Below, in pieces: positions 1 through 8,511 of a stretch of DNA of 38,273 nucleotides. The stretch is from Lysobacter sp. yr284 (lineage in GTDB: Bacteria > Pseudomonadota > Gammaproteobacteria > Xanthomonadales > Xanthomonadaceae). The stretch lies in NCBI RefSeq assembly GCF_900107375.1, contig NZ_FNPT01000010.1:132344-170616 (forward strand), given 5' to 3'. Position 1 is the stretch's first letter; each line of letters opens with the position of its first letter. A program made the position numbers and the translations under genes. The notes under the pieces were generated by a model. That model was not told where the DNA came from and made no database searches. It saw nothing but the letters and a program-made list of their open reading frames with translations.

Positions 1-76
1 GGTCGCGGCTTGCGCCGCTCCTACAACTGGATCGCCAGCGTCGGGCTCGCCCTGTAGGAGCGGCGCGAGCCGCGAC
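1..76. repeat. GTAG-type REP inverted pair (copy A)
   Basis: Two facing REP units. The left arm at 2-25 and the right arm at 53-76 are reverse complements with one mismatch, separated by 27 bases. Each arm carries the tetranucleotide GTAG next to a small hairpin of the form GCGGC-GCGA-GCCGC. The same unit recurs at 17563-17661 and 38091-38189. GTAG-headed REPs of this kind are mobilised in trans by RAYT (TnpA-REP) transposases. No RAYT gene is present here. The element may extend beyond the left edge. Confidence 0.85.
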
Positions 77-203
77 TGCGGGGTGGCAGGTCGCGACGAA
101 CATCCGGATGCACGGCGGCGGTCAGACCCGCTGCGGCAAATACATCGCGATTGCTTTGGCGCTGCCGCAGTTCGCACGCGGCTCGCAGAATCGCCCCCAA
201 AGG

Positions 204-1064
204 CTACGACGCAGCGGGTTCGCGCAGCGTCGCCAGCGGTTGCAGCGACGGCGACTGTTCCAGTTCGCGCAGGCGCAGGCACTTGGGGTTGGGCTGGCGC
301 GGGCCGGACTGCGCGAGCAAGGCGTTGCCGCGCTCCATCAGGCCCAGGCGCTGGCGCGCCAGGCCCTGGGCCTGTTCGAGTTGCTCGGAACTGGCGTCGA
401 GGCCGGCGGCGACGGCGCCGCGGTCGTCCACGCCCAGCGCTTCGCGCCGCGGCGCGCGCAGCCACGGCGCGACTTGCCGCCACAGCGCGTCCCAGTCCAA
501 CTCGGGGAACGGCAGCGTCGGCGGCGATGCGGCCGGCAGCAGCGGCGCCAGGCGCGCGCGCGGTTGCGCCGGGTTCTCGGCCAGGCAGCGGTAGACGAAC
601 TCGCTCGCGCTCATCGCCCCGGCGTTGTCGCCGGCGGCGTGCAGCAGCGCTTCGCGCAGCACCGCGCGCAGCGGCGCGGCGTCGGGCAGCGCGCGGTCGC
701 GCAGGGCCGCGGCGCGGCCGAGCGCGGCCAGCGGGTCGCCGGCGAAGGCCGGGCGGCGCAGCGACAGGGCGTGGGCGAGCACGGCGATGCGGTCGGCGTC
801 CTGCAGCGGCCGCTGCGCGACCAGCGGGCGGCGCGCCTGCGCTTCGATCAGGTCCGGGTCGGCCAGGCGCTCGGCCAGCGCGCGCTCGACCACCCCGTCG
901 GGGCCGGTTTCGATCAGATAGCCCGCGCGCCCGACCAGGGCGACGTGGTCGAAACGGCTTTCGCCGAACCACGCGGTCAGCGCCGCGAGCGGGCCGCGCG
1001 CGCGCAGCAGCAGGACGTCGCCGGTCCGCAGCGGCACCGGCACGGCGCCGCCTTCGGGGGTCAA
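204..1064 (-). CDS. YiiX/YaeF-like permuted papain-fold (NlpC/P60-type) protein, catalytic Cys apparently missing
   Basis: A 286-residue protein. The N-terminal stretch GDVLLLRARG (residues 15-24), followed by a WFGES-FDHVALVGR block, matches the permuted NlpC/P60 or YiiX (DUF830-like) family, with H40 at the usual catalytic His position and E52 close behind. The family normally carries Cys in a CSEFV-type motif; here the matching segment is SASEFV (residues 152-157), so Ala153 replaces the nucleophile. A nearby Cys160 might substitute, but that is speculation. The start is taken as the TTG at 1062-1064, which overlaps the stop codon of the upstream diguanylate cyclase (TTGA), so translation is probably coupled; a GTG eight residues in (1041-1043) is the alternative. 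There is no signal peptide. The last 125 or so residues are rich in Leu and Arg and resemble nothing I recognise. Confidence 0.75.
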   Translation of the reverse strand: MTPEGGAVPVPLRTGDVLLLRARGPLAALTAWFGESRFDHVALVGRAGYLIETGPDGVVERALAERLADPDLIEAQARRPLVAQRPLQDADRIAVLAHALSLRRPAFAGDPLAALGRAAALRDRALPDAAPLRAVLREALLHAAGDNAGAMSASEFVYRCLAENPAQPRARLAPLLPAASPPTLPFPELDWDALWRQVAPWLRAPRREALGVDDRGAVAAGLDASSEQLEQAQGLARQRLGLMERGNALLAQSGPRQPNPKCLRLRELEQSPSLQPLATLREPAAS

Positions 1065-2923
1065 GAGACCACCTCGTGTTCGCTCTCGCTGCCGTGCGCG
1101 GTGACCCGGTCGCGGCCGGCGGACTTGCTCGCGTACAACGCCGCATCGGCGCGCTCGAGCAGTTGCTCGGGCGTCTCGCCCGGCTGCAGTTCGGCCACGC
1201 CCAGGCTCAGGCTGACCGGCAGCAGGCGGCCGTCGATCGACAGCGGGCTGCCGCTGACCGATTCGCGCAGGTGCTCGGCCACCCGCGCCGCGTCGCGCAG
1301 GTAGGTGTCGGCCAGCACTACCAGCACCTCGTCGCCGCCGTAGCGGCCGAACAGGTCGTAAGCGCGCAGGCGGTTGCGCGTGCGCAGGGCGACGATGCGC
1401 AGGGTCTCGTCGCCGACGCGATGGCCGTGCTCGTCGTTGATGCGCTTGAAGTGGTCGATGTCGAAGAACACCACCGACAGCGGCCGCTGCGAGCGGTGCG
1501 CGCTCTCCACCGCGCTGCGCAGGCTCTGCGAGATCGCCGCGCGGGTCATCGCCCCGGTCAGGCTGTCGTAGGTGGCCAGGCGGTTGGCGGTATCGCGGTC
1601 GCGGCGCAGCTGCTGCAGCTTCGAGGTCAGGCCGAGCAGCAGGCCCAGGCCGCCGAACGCCAGGCCGACCGGGAAGGTGTATTCGAGCCAGGCGAACTCC
1701 GGCCACCACTCGTGGTTGGCGCCGACCAGGATCACCAGCAACACCATCAGCGGCAGCCACGCCAGCAGCAGGAAGTAGGCTTCGCGCTGGCGCCGCCACA
1801 CCGCCACCACGGTCGCGTAGAGGATCAGCGCGAGCACCAGCAGCAGGTTGAGGTTGCCGTACAGCGCACTGTACTTCCAGGTGCGGAACAGGCTCACCAC
1901 GATCAGCCCGCCGAGCGAGTAGCTGCACCAGTCCAGCATCCGGGTGATGCGCGGCTGGGTCGTGCGCAGGCCGAGGAAGAAGATCAGGAAGCGGATGCTC
2001 GCCAGCACCGCGGCCGTGGTCAGCACGATGTTGGTGCGGGTGTCCGGGGCGATGTCCTTGAGCCACGGCACCACCCGCATCTCGCCGCCGTCGGAGGTCA
2101 ACGTCAATATCTGCAGGATCAGGGTGAGCCCGAGGTAGGCGTAGCCGCGCTCGCGCAGGCCGATCCAGAACCCGAACGCCAGCACCGCGACCACGCCCAT
2201 CGCCGTCAGCACCACGCTGCGCAGGCCGATGTGCATCATGTCCTCGCGCTGGACCTTGGCCAGCGGCTCGACCTCCACCTGCGACGACAGCACGTCGGCG
2301 GCGAGCATGCGCAGGTACAGCGCGTCGCCCTTGCGCAGCCCCTTGGGCAGCGGGAACACGATCATCCGGGTGGAGTGGTTGAGATCGATGTCCGGGCCGT
2401 AGATCGAGCGGCGCAGCGGCAGTTCGTCGCCGGGGCGCCACAGCTCGATCTCGCGCCGCGAGGGCCGGTCGATGGTGAGCTGCGGGGCGACCGCCGGGTC
2501 CACGTCCTGGTTGACCACGATCCGCCACCAGCGCGGCTCGCCCTTGCTGCCCCAGACCAGGTTGCCGGACACCGCCTCGAAGCGGCCGTCGAACTCGCCG
2601 GCCAGCACCCGCGCCGGCACCGGGTCGCCCTGGGCCAGCCGCGACAGGCTCAGCGACGGCGCGCGGTAACCGGCGGGATCGAAGGCTTCGCGCGCGGCCT
2701 GCGCGGCGCCCGGCGGCGCGGCCGCGACGGCCAGCGCCGCGGCGGCGAGAGGTTCCGGCACCGGCACCGGCGCGGGCACGGCCGTGCCGGCCGACGCAGC
2801 GGCCGCGGTGGATGCGGCGAGCGGAGGCAGGACGATGGACTGCGCCGACGCGATCGTCGCCACCGCCCACAACGCGAGCACGGCCATCCAGCCGCGCCAG
2901 CTTCCACGCCAGGGTGTCCCCAT
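1061..2923 (-). CDS. 7TMR-DISM diguanylate cyclase (GGDEF)
   Basis: A 620-residue membrane sensor. It begins with a signal peptide (MGTPWRGSWRGW... ending ASAQ). A periplasmic 7TMR-DISMED2-like domain follows (about 80-230), then about seven transmembrane segments (about 235-425) and a C-terminal GGDEF domain (about 450-610). The active-site loop is GGDEV rather than GGDEF; the last position is structural, so cyclase activity is still likely. The inhibitory I-site RxxD is present as RAYD, five residues before GGDEV, which predicts product feedback. The substrate-coordinating FFDIDHFKRIND motif is intact. The ATG at 2921-2923 is chosen because it starts the signal peptide and has GGAAGGGG just upstream; longer starts run into unlikely sequence. 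Expected role: periplasmic signal input controlling c-di-GMP synthesis at the inner membrane. Confidence 0.93.
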   Translation of the reverse strand: MGTPWRGSWRGWMAVLALWAVATIASAQSIVLPPLAASTAAAASAGTAVPAPVPVPEPLAAAALAVAAAPPGAAQAAREAFDPAGYRAPSLSLSRLAQGDPVPARVLAGEFDGRFEAVSGNLVWGSKGEPRWWRIVVNQDVDPAVAPQLTIDRPSRREIELWRPGDELPLRRSIYGPDIDLNHSTRMIVFPLPKGLRKGDALYLRMLAADVLSSQVEVEPLAKVQREDMMHIGLRSVVLTAMGVVAVLAFGFWIGLRERGYAYLGLTLILQILTLTSDGGEMRVVPWLKDIAPDTRTNIVLTTAAVLASIRFLIFFLGLRTTQPRITRMLDWCSYSLGGLIVVSLFRTWKYSALYGNLNLLLVLALILYATVVAVWRRQREAYFLLLAWLPLMVLLVILVGANHEWWPEFAWLEYTFPVGLAFGGLGLLLGLTSKLQQLRRDRDTANRLATYDSLTGAMTRAAISQSLRSAVESAHRSQRPLSVVFFDIDHFKRINDEHGHRVGDETLRIVALRTRNRLRAYDLFGRYGGDEVLVVLADTYLRDAARVAEHLRESVSGSPLSIDGRLLPVSLSLGVAELQPGETPEQLLERADAALYASKSAGRDRVTAHGSESEHEVVS

Positions 2924-3369
2924 GCCCCTTCCGGTCACCAGTCTGCTGTGCCGAGCATAGCCCAAGGGGGCTGCATTCCGGTGCAGGGGGCGATCACGGT
3001 TTCCACCTTGAAATTGTGCTGGCGCACACGCCTCCGCGCATTGCCGCACCATGCGGCCGGCTTCGGCCGCGATCCTACACCGGCGCGGCCCGGCGCCGCC
3101 GCCGGCAAAAACGACAGTTGGCGGCGGCGAGCGAGGGGCGATGGCGGGCGCCGCGCGCCGCGATTCGGCTTTTCGAAGCCGATGGTTTTCCGGCTGTTTT
3201 TCGCGCGCAGCCTGGCGAACGCCGGCGTTGGTGCGCCCGGCGCGTCGGTCCAGGCCGTCGGATGCCGGCGTTTGGTGGCCGGCGTTTCGAACACGGCGTC
3301 CACGCCGCGGGCTTCAGGACGAAGCGACACGCAGCCGGCCCGACGCGCGCCGCGCGGGCGCCGGCGCGC
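2924..3369. other. Intergenic region upstream of the GGDEF gene
   Basis: These 446 bases lie between the stop of folE2 and the start of the cyclase gene. No convincing gene is present: the open frames are Arg/Ala/Pro-rich with no domain. A TTCG-loop hairpin (CGGCTT-TTCG-AAGCCG) sits at 3166-3181. Somewhat AT-richer patches at about 3000-3015 and 3180-3200 are where a promoter for the cyclase could lie, but I cannot assign -35/-10 boxes. Confidence 0.5.
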
Positions 3370-4305
3370 TTACTCGCGCGCGCCCTGCCCGGTCACGCGC
3401 GCGACCGCGTCGTGCGCATGCAGGCTTTCGAAATGCGCTACTTCGGCGTCGAAGCGCTCGATCCGCGGGTCCGCCGACAGCGCCGCGGCGACCCGCCGCG
3501 CGGCGTCCTCGCAGAACATCAGGTTCTCGGCGTTGAGGCGGGCGAAGGCTTGCTCGTCCTCGCGCTTGACCGCGGTCTGCACCGGCGTGGCGAGCGCGGT
3601 TTCCAGCGCGTCGATCAAGGCCACCAGCGGCAGTTCGTCGAAGGCCGGGCGCAGCTCCACGCGCACGTCGGCGCGGCTGCGCTGGGCGTGCGGGGTCGCG
3701 GCCAGGCCGCGTTCGGAGGCGAGCCAGTCGCCGACCACGGCGGTGGACAGCGGGTGGGCGGCGGCGAAATCGGCGACGAAGCGCTCGGCGTTGAGCTGGC
3801 GCGACAGCGCCGCCGAGGCCGGACAGGTGCTGGAGTATTCGACCGCGAAGCGCAGGCCCAGCTGCAGGTGGCCGTCGAGCAGGCGCGCGTCGATCTCGAC
3901 CGGGTAGCGCTTCCAGCCGGCGTTGGCGCTGGCCAGGGCCGGACGCAGCAGCAGTTGCTCGTAGCGCAGGACCAGGCGCGCGGCGCTGGAAATGCCGCCC
4001 TGCCCGTCGATCAGGCTCTGCAGCGCCCGGCGCAGGCCGGCCGGGGTGACCGACTCGCTGGCGAAGGCGTTCTGCAGGTGCAGGTACATGCGCGACATAT
4101 GGATGCCACGGGCGTTGGCGTCGCGCAGGTTGACCGCCACGTCGACCGAGGCCGGCACCTGGATGACGGCGCCGTCGGCGCCGGCGATGCGCAGCGGCAG
4201 GGCGATGTGGGACATGCCGACCCAGTCCAGCGGACGCGCCGCGGCGGCGGCGTCGAAGGCGACATCGGGCAGGCTCGAACGAGTGGGTACGAAAGGAGTA
4301 TTCAC
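3370..4305 (-). CDS. folE2: GTP cyclohydrolase FolE2 (type IB)
   Basis: 311 residues, the usual size for the family. FolE2 converts GTP to 7,8-dihydroneopterin triphosphate, the first step of tetrahydrofolate synthesis; it uses metals other than zinc and often backs up the zinc enzyme FolE. Family marks include RPLDWVGMSHIALPL near the N terminus, the metal/active-site Cys in YSSTCPASAALSRQ, and the C-terminal RLNAENLMFCEDAARR. The start is the GTG at 4303-4305; no clear Shine-Dalgarno precedes it, but the sequence before the conserved DWVGM block fits other members. It has its own candidate promoter in the 89-base gap behind the upstream gene. Many FolE2 genes are Zur-controlled; I see no recognisable Zur box. 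Confidence 0.95.
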   Translation of the reverse strand: MNTPFVPTRSSLPDVAFDAAAAARPLDWVGMSHIALPLRIAGADGAVIQVPASVDVAVNLRDANARGIHMSRMYLHLQNAFASESVTPAGLRRALQSLIDGQGGISSAARLVLRYEQLLLRPALASANAGWKRYPVEIDARLLDGHLQLGLRFAVEYSSTCPASAALSRQLNAERFVADFAAAHPLSTAVVGDWLASERGLAATPHAQRSRADVRVELRPAFDELPLVALIDALETALATPVQTAVKREDEQAFARLNAENLMFCEDAARRVAAALSADPRIERFDAEVAHFESLHAHDAVARVTGQGARE

Positions 4306-4330
4306 AACGCTGAAAGTGGGGGCGCGCGGG

Positions 4331-4353
4331 GGTTGCGCAACCTCGCCATTCTA
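4331..4353 (-). promoter_or_regulatory. Candidate folE2 -10 box and palindromic operator
   Basis: On the minus strand a TAGAAT hexamer (4353-4348) lies 42 bases before the folE2 start. It is followed by the perfect 12-base palindrome GGTTGCGCAACC (4331-4342), which would fall at about +1 to +15 of the transcript, a typical place for a repressor site. No good -35 hexamer is visible in the GC-rich sequence upstream. The operator reading is inference. Confidence 0.35.
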
Positions 4354-4394
4354 CCGGGGCCGCCCGACCCTGCCCCGGCCCCGCCCTGCAACGG

Positions 4395-5159
4395 TCAGTT
4401 GCGGGCGCCGCGCCAGGCCGCCAGCAGCGCGGTCCACGGCGACAGCGGCCGGGCCGCGTCGCCGCGCTGCAGGCGGGTGTGCGCCAGCGCGGTCCACAGC
4501 CGCCGCGGCACGGTCGCGCCGAAGCGCTCGGGCCACTGCGCCAGCAGCTCGCGGCTCCATTCCACCGCCGCGCCCTCGCCCGGCCGTGCCATCGCCCGGG
4601 CGACCACGCTCAGCGGCACCGCCGCATCGCCCTGCAACACCAGCCGGGCCTCCAGCAGCGAGGACTGGATCGCCGGCACCGCAGCCTCGGGCAGTTGCCC
4701 GGGCACCGGCTCGAACAGGGCCGCGTCGATCGCCGCGCAGGCCTGGGCCAGCGGCAGCAGGCCGTCGAAGGCCTCGCCGCGGTCGCCGGGGCGCTCGCGG
4801 CTGTCGCGCAGGCCCGGCAGGCTCGCGGCCAGCGCCGCCCACGGCGCGTCCTGGCGCTGCAGGGCCAAACCCAGCGGGTGCCGGCGGCGGCCCTGGCGCC
4901 AGCCTTGCAGTTCTTCCATCCACCAGCCCAGCTTGGCCTCGCCGGGCAAGGCGTCGGCGCCGCCCCAGGCGGCGTCGGTGAGCTCCTGCTGCAACCCCGC
5001 CCAGGCCACCGCGACCGCGCGCTGGGCGCGCGGCACGAACACTTCGGCCACCGACCACTCCGGCCAGCGCGCGCGCCATTTGCCGGCGAAGTCCTGCAGC
5101 GCCTGTTCTTGCGAGGCAGGCTCCGGCGACGGGCCTTCGGCGGCGGCGGGCGCGTTCAT
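4395..5159 (-). CDS. Squalene/phytoene synthase-like protein, Asp-rich motifs not visible
   Basis: 254 residues. The segment AKLGWWMEELQGWRQGRRRHPLG corresponds to the KLxWWRxEL...G.PxHP helix of the trans-isoprenyl diphosphate synthase (squalene/phytoene synthase) fold, including NDUFAF6-like relatives. True synthases have two DxxxD motifs for diphosphate-Mg binding; I see neither, so this may be a non-catalytic or divergent member. The C-terminal PLSPWTALLAAWRGARN is typical of the xanthomonad version. The ATG at 5157-5159 is eight bases after the stop of the phosphatase gene, so it is co-transcribed with mtaD/ubiG/mupP or at least with the phosphatase. Proline, alanine and glutamate fill the first 20 residues, probably disordered. 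Confidence 0.65.
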   Translation of the reverse strand: MNAPAAAEGPSPEPASQEQALQDFAGKWRARWPEWSVAEVFVPRAQRAVAVAWAGLQQELTDAAWGGADALPGEAKLGWWMEELQGWRQGRRRHPLGLALQRQDAPWAALAASLPGLRDSRERPGDRGEAFDGLLPLAQACAAIDAALFEPVPGQLPEAAVPAIQSSLLEARLVLQGDAAVPLSVVARAMARPGEGAAVEWSRELLAQWPERFGATVPRRLWTALAHTRLQRGDAARPLSPWTALLAAWRGARN

Positions 5160-5167
5160 CGCGGCCG

Positions 5168-5854
5168 TCACCGCGGCGCCGGCCAGGCGTCGGCCGCGGC
5201 CAGCGCGGCCGGGTCGTCGACCAGCACGTCGCCCTGCCAGGCGATCGGATCGTCCAGTTCCAGCCGGTAGCCCCACAGCGCCACCACCGACGGCATGCCG
5301 GCGGCGCGCGCGGCGAGGATGTCGCGCTCGTCGTCGCCGACGTAGGCGCAGGCGCCGGGGGCGACGCCGATGCGCTGCGCGGCGACCGTCAGCGGCAGCG
5401 GGTCGGGCTTGCGCGCGGCCAGGGTGTCGCCGCCGATCAGCACCGCGCAACGGGTCTCCCAGCCCAGCAGCGGCATCAGCTTGCGCGCCAGGTATTCGGG
5501 CTTGTTGGTGACGATGCCCCACGGCCGGCCCGCGGCCTCCAGCGCCGCCAGCATCGCTTCCACGCCGGGGAACGGCGCGCCGTGGCGGCCGAGTTCGCGT
5601 TCGTAGGTGTCGAGGAACTCGGGCACCCAGGTTTCGCGCTCGCCCGCATCGACGTCGGCGAAGGCCGCCCCGAGCATCGCCCGCGCGCCCTTGGACACGT
5701 GCGCACGCAGCGCCTCCAGCGGCATCGGGCCGCGGCCGCGCGCGGCGCGCATCGCGTTGGCGGCGGCGAGCATGTCCGGCGCGCTGTCGAGCAAGGTGCC
5801 GTCGAGGTCGAACAACGCCGCCTGCGGGAAGGCGCTCGCGGGCGCCGCGGTCAT
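5168..5854 (-). CDS. mupP: HAD phosphatase, probable N-acetylmuramate-6-phosphate phosphatase MupP (Gph-like)
   Basis: 228 residues, subfamily IA HAD hydrolase. Motif I is [10 protein letters not shown] with D16 as the nucleophile and D18 as the acid/base. Motif II is IVTNK, motif III is the Lys in ARKPDP, and motif IV is YVGDDERD. By sequence alone it would be called phosphoglycolate phosphatase (Gph). The neighbourhood mtaD-ubiG-HAD phosphatase is the same as in Pseudomonas, where this gene encodes MupP, which dephosphorylates MurNAc-6-P in the AmgK/MurU cell-wall recycling route. Its ATG overlaps the ubiG stop (ATGA, 5851-5854), so it is translationally coupled. The exact substrate remains inferred from context. 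Confidence 0.82.
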   Translation of the reverse strand: MTAAPASAFPQAALFDLDGTLLDSAPDMLAAANAMRAARGRGPMPLEALRAHVSKGARAMLGAAFADVDAGERETWVPEFLDTYERELGRHGAPFPGVEAMLAALEAAGRPWGIVTNKPEYLARKLMPLLGWETRCAVLIGGDTLAARKPDPLPLTVAAQRIGVAPGACAYVGDDERDILAARAAGMPSVVALWGYRLELDDPIAWQGDVLVDDPAALAAADAWPAPR

Positions 5855-6627
5855 GCCGCGGCGTCCTGGGCGTCGGCGGGCTTGCGCGCGCAGACCAGGT
5901 AGTTCACGTCGGCGCGCGCGACGATGCGCGCGGCGTTGCGCCAGGGTTCGTACATCAGGCCGCTGACGTCTTCCAGCTCCAGGCCGGCCTCGCGCAGCCA
6001 CCCGGCCAGTTCCGAGGGCTTGATGAAATCGCGGTACTGGTGGGTGCCGCGCGGCACCAGCCGGGTCAGGTATTCGGCGCCGACGATGGCCAGCGCGAAC
6101 GCGGCCGGGGTGCGGTTCAAGGTCGACAGGAACAGGCGCCCGCCGGGCTTGAGCAGCTCGGCGCAGGCGCGCACGATCGCGCGCGGATCGGGCACGTGCT
6201 CGAGCATCTCCATGCAGGTGATCACGTCGAAGCGCGCCGGCTGCTCCTGCGCCAGCGACTCCACCGACTGCAGCCGGTAATCGACGCTGACGCCGGTCTC
6301 CAGGCGGTGCAGCTTGGCGACCTTGATCAGCTCCGGCGCGAGATCGATCGCGGTGACCTGGGCGCCGGACGCGGCCAGCGCCTCGCTCAGCAGTCCGCCG
6401 CCGCAGCCGACGTCGAGCGCCAGCGCCTCGCGCAGGGGCGCGCGCCGGGCGACGTAGTCCAGCCGCACCGGGTTGAGCGCGTGCAGCGGCTTCTGCGGCC
6501 CCTGCGGGTCCCACCAGCGGTTGGCGAGGGCGCCGAACTTGTCCAGTTCGGCCTGGCTGAAGTTGTCGCGGCCGGGGGCGCCGTCGGCGCCGGTCTGGTG
6601 CGGTGCGTTGCTTGCTGCGCTGCTCAT
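5851..6627 (-). CDS. ubiG: Ubiquinone biosynthesis O-methyltransferase UbiG
   Basis: 258 residues. UbiG carries out the two SAM-dependent O-methylations in ubiquinone synthesis. Family marks: [20 protein letters not shown] at the N terminus, the SAM-binding motif [37 protein letters not shown], and the [20 protein letters not shown] block specific to UbiG. The ATG at 6625-6627 is chosen over an in-frame start 28 residues upstream because the longer version adds Arg-rich, unconserved sequence, and AGGCAGGC lies just before it. The stop overlaps the ATG of the phosphatase gene. The spacer to mtaD is 164 bases. Confidence 0.96.
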   Translation of the reverse strand: MSSAASNAPHQTGADGAPGRDNFSQAELDKFGALANRWWDPQGPQKPLHALNPVRLDYVARRAPLREALALDVGCGGGLLSEALAASGAQVTAIDLAPELIKVAKLHRLETGVSVDYRLQSVESLAQEQPARFDVITCMEMLEHVPDPRAIVRACAELLKPGGRLFLSTLNRTPAAFALAIVGAEYLTRLVPRGTHQYRDFIKPSELAGWLREAGLELEDVSGLMYEPWRNAARIVARADVNYLVCARKPADAQDAAA

Positions 6628-6791
6628 GCCTGCCTGCTCGTTCTGTCGCCGCGCGCGCGGTGCGCGCAGCCGGTGTGCCGTGTGCCTAGTGTGAAGCAGG
6701 TCCGCCGCCACCGGCGTGAACGCACTGCGTCGCAGCGCCGCAGGCCGTGCGGACCATCGCGGTTCGGCGCTTGGTTACCCAACCGCCGCGT

Positions 6792-8132
6792 TCAACGCGC
6801 GATCGCGGCGATGCGCTCGCGCCATTGGCGCGCGTTGGCGATCAGCGCGGCGGTGTCCATGTCGACCAGCACGCGATCGCGCAGCTTGGCCTTGCCGGCG
6901 ATCCACACGTCGCCGACCTGATGGCGGCCGGTGGCGTAGATCAGCTGCGAGACCACGTGGTGCACCGGCTGGGTCTCCAGCTGGCCCAGGTCGACGCAGA
7001 CCAGGTCGGCCTGCTTGCCGACTTCGATCGAGCCGATCCTGGCGTCGAAGCCCAGCGCCTTGGCGCCGCCGAGGGTGGCCGCGCGCAGCGCGCTGAACGC
7101 GTCCAGCGCCTTGGCGTCGTTGGCCACGGCCTTGGCCAGGATCGCCGCGGTGCGGGTCTCGCCGAACATGTCCAGGTCGTTGTTGCTGGCGCAGCCGTCG
7201 GTGCCGATGGCGAGGTTGACCCCGGCGTGGTGCAGCTTGCAGGCCGGGCAGAAGCCCGAGGCCAGCTTGAGGTTGGATTCGGGGCAATGCACCACGCTGA
7301 CCCCGCGCTGCGCGCACAGCTCGATCTCGGCATCGGTCAGCTGGGTCATGTGCACCGCGATCAGGCGGTCGCTGACCAGGCCCAGGCGGTCCAGCCGCGC
7401 CAAGGGGCGCTGCCCGTACTGCTTGATCGAATCGGCGATTTCCTGCGCGGTCTCGTGGGTGTGCAGGTGGATCGGCAGGTCCAGCTGGTCGGCCAACATG
7501 CGGATGCGCTCGAAGTTCGCATCGCTGACCGTGTACGGCGCGTGCGGCGCGAACGCGGTGGCGACCAGCGCGTCGTCGCGCCACAGGTCGTGGACCTCGC
7601 CGGCGCGGTCGAAGTATTCGTCGGAGGTCTTGGCCCAGGCGGTGGGGAAATCGATCACCGGCAGGCCGACCCGGGCGCGGAAGCCGTGGCGCTTGTACAC
7701 CGCGGCCTGCACGTCGGGGAAGAAGTAGTTCTCGTTGGCGCAGGTGGTGCCGCCGCGCAGCATCTCGGCGATCGACAGGGCGATGCCGTCCTCGACGAAC
7801 TGCGGCCCGATCACCGCCGCCTCGACCGGCCAGATGTGGCCTTGCAGCCATTCCATCAGCGGCAGGTCGTCGGCGATGCCGCGCAGCAGGGTCATCGGGT
7901 TGTGGGTATGCGCGTTGACCAGGCCCGGGATCAGCGCCGACTCGGGGCGGCCGACGGTCTGCGCCGGCGCGTAGCGCTGGCGCGCCTGGGCGATCGGCAG
8001 CACGTCGGCGATGACGCCCTTGCTGACGATGACCGCGTGGTCCTCCAGCACCACCGCATGCGGCTCGACCGGCACCACCCAGCCCGCTTCGATGGACAGG
8101 TCGCAGGGAACGGGCTGGAGTTCGGAGGTCAT
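6792..8132 (-). CDS. mtaD: 5-methylthioadenosine/S-adenosylhomocysteine deaminase (TRZ/ATZ amidohydrolase)
   Basis: 446 residues, amidohydrolase superfamily. Metal ligands and substrate motifs are intact: NAHTHNPMTLLRG (HxH), PHAPYTVSD, HLHTHETAQE, AVHMTQLT, HCPESNLKLASG and IGTDGCASNNDLDMFGE with the catalytic Asp. Members deaminate methylthioadenosine (and SAH) to the inosine forms, feeding purine and methionine salvage. Position directly upstream of ubiG and the phosphatase matches Pseudomonas, where the gene is a methylthioadenosine deaminase. The ATG at 8130-8132 is preceded by a GC-rich stretch with no strong Shine-Dalgarno. Probably cytoplasmic. Confidence 0.9.
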   Translation of the reverse strand: MTSELQPVPCDLSIEAGWVVPVEPHAVVLEDHAVIVSKGVIADVLPIAQARQRYAPAQTVGRPESALIPGLVNAHTHNPMTLLRGIADDLPLMEWLQGHIWPVEAAVIGPQFVEDGIALSIAEMLRGGTTCANENYFFPDVQAAVYKRHGFRARVGLPVIDFPTAWAKTSDEYFDRAGEVHDLWRDDALVATAFAPHAPYTVSDANFERIRMLADQLDLPIHLHTHETAQEIADSIKQYGQRPLARLDRLGLVSDRLIAVHMTQLTDAEIELCAQRGVSVVHCPESNLKLASGFCPACKLHHAGVNLAIGTDGCASNNDLDMFGETRTAAILAKAVANDAKALDAFSALRAATLGGAKALGFDARIGSIEVGKQADLVCVDLGQLETQPVHHVVSQLIYATGRHQVGDVWIAGKAKLRDRVLVDMDTAALIANARQWRERIAAIAR

Positions 8133-8353
8133 TGCGCTGCTCGCTGTCGGGGCCGGTGCGCTGGCCGCATGGGAGGACGCCGTCCCGTGGCCGGGCCGGC
8201 CGGGTGTTGCGAAAACGCGGCCACAGGTGCCGGCCGCGTTCGGGTGTCGCCTTGGGCGTCGCGGCTGGCCGCGCGGGGCGGACGCGGATCGCGCGAACGC
8301 CGCGGAACGCCAGGATCGGCGGGGCTTGTTTACCCGACGAATCCTTCGGCCCC

Positions 8354-8465
8354 GTCATTCCGGCGAACGCCGGAACCCATTTTGCCTCTGCTTGTTCTAC
8401 CCAGGTGCGACCCGGGCGAAAACACCAGCAACCGCAAAACGGACCCTGGCGTTCGCCAGGGCGAG
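8354..8465. repeat. REP-like inverted pair with GGCGAACGCC hairpins
   Basis: Lies in the 379-base mtaD-efp gap. The left unit has the hairpin TTCCGGCG-AA-CGCCGGAA (8358-8375) followed by CCCATTTTGC. The right unit, on the opposite strand, has CCCTGGCG-TT-CGCCAGGG (8444-8461) preceded by GCAAAACGG. The two are inverted, diverged copies of one unit, like a BIME. A decayed single unit is seen at 37744-37769. No gene is visible in the rest of the gap. Confidence 0.75.
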
Positions 8466-8511
8466 GCCTCGGCGCAGCCGTGGCCGCCGATGGCGGCCAC
8501 GGGCCGATGCG

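Noticed and set aside
83-3907. Open frame of over 1,200 codons on the plus strand
   Set aside because: It is antisense to the cyclase, papain-like and folE2 genes, Arg/Ala/Gly-rich without domains, and results from the scarcity of stop codons in GC-rich DNA.
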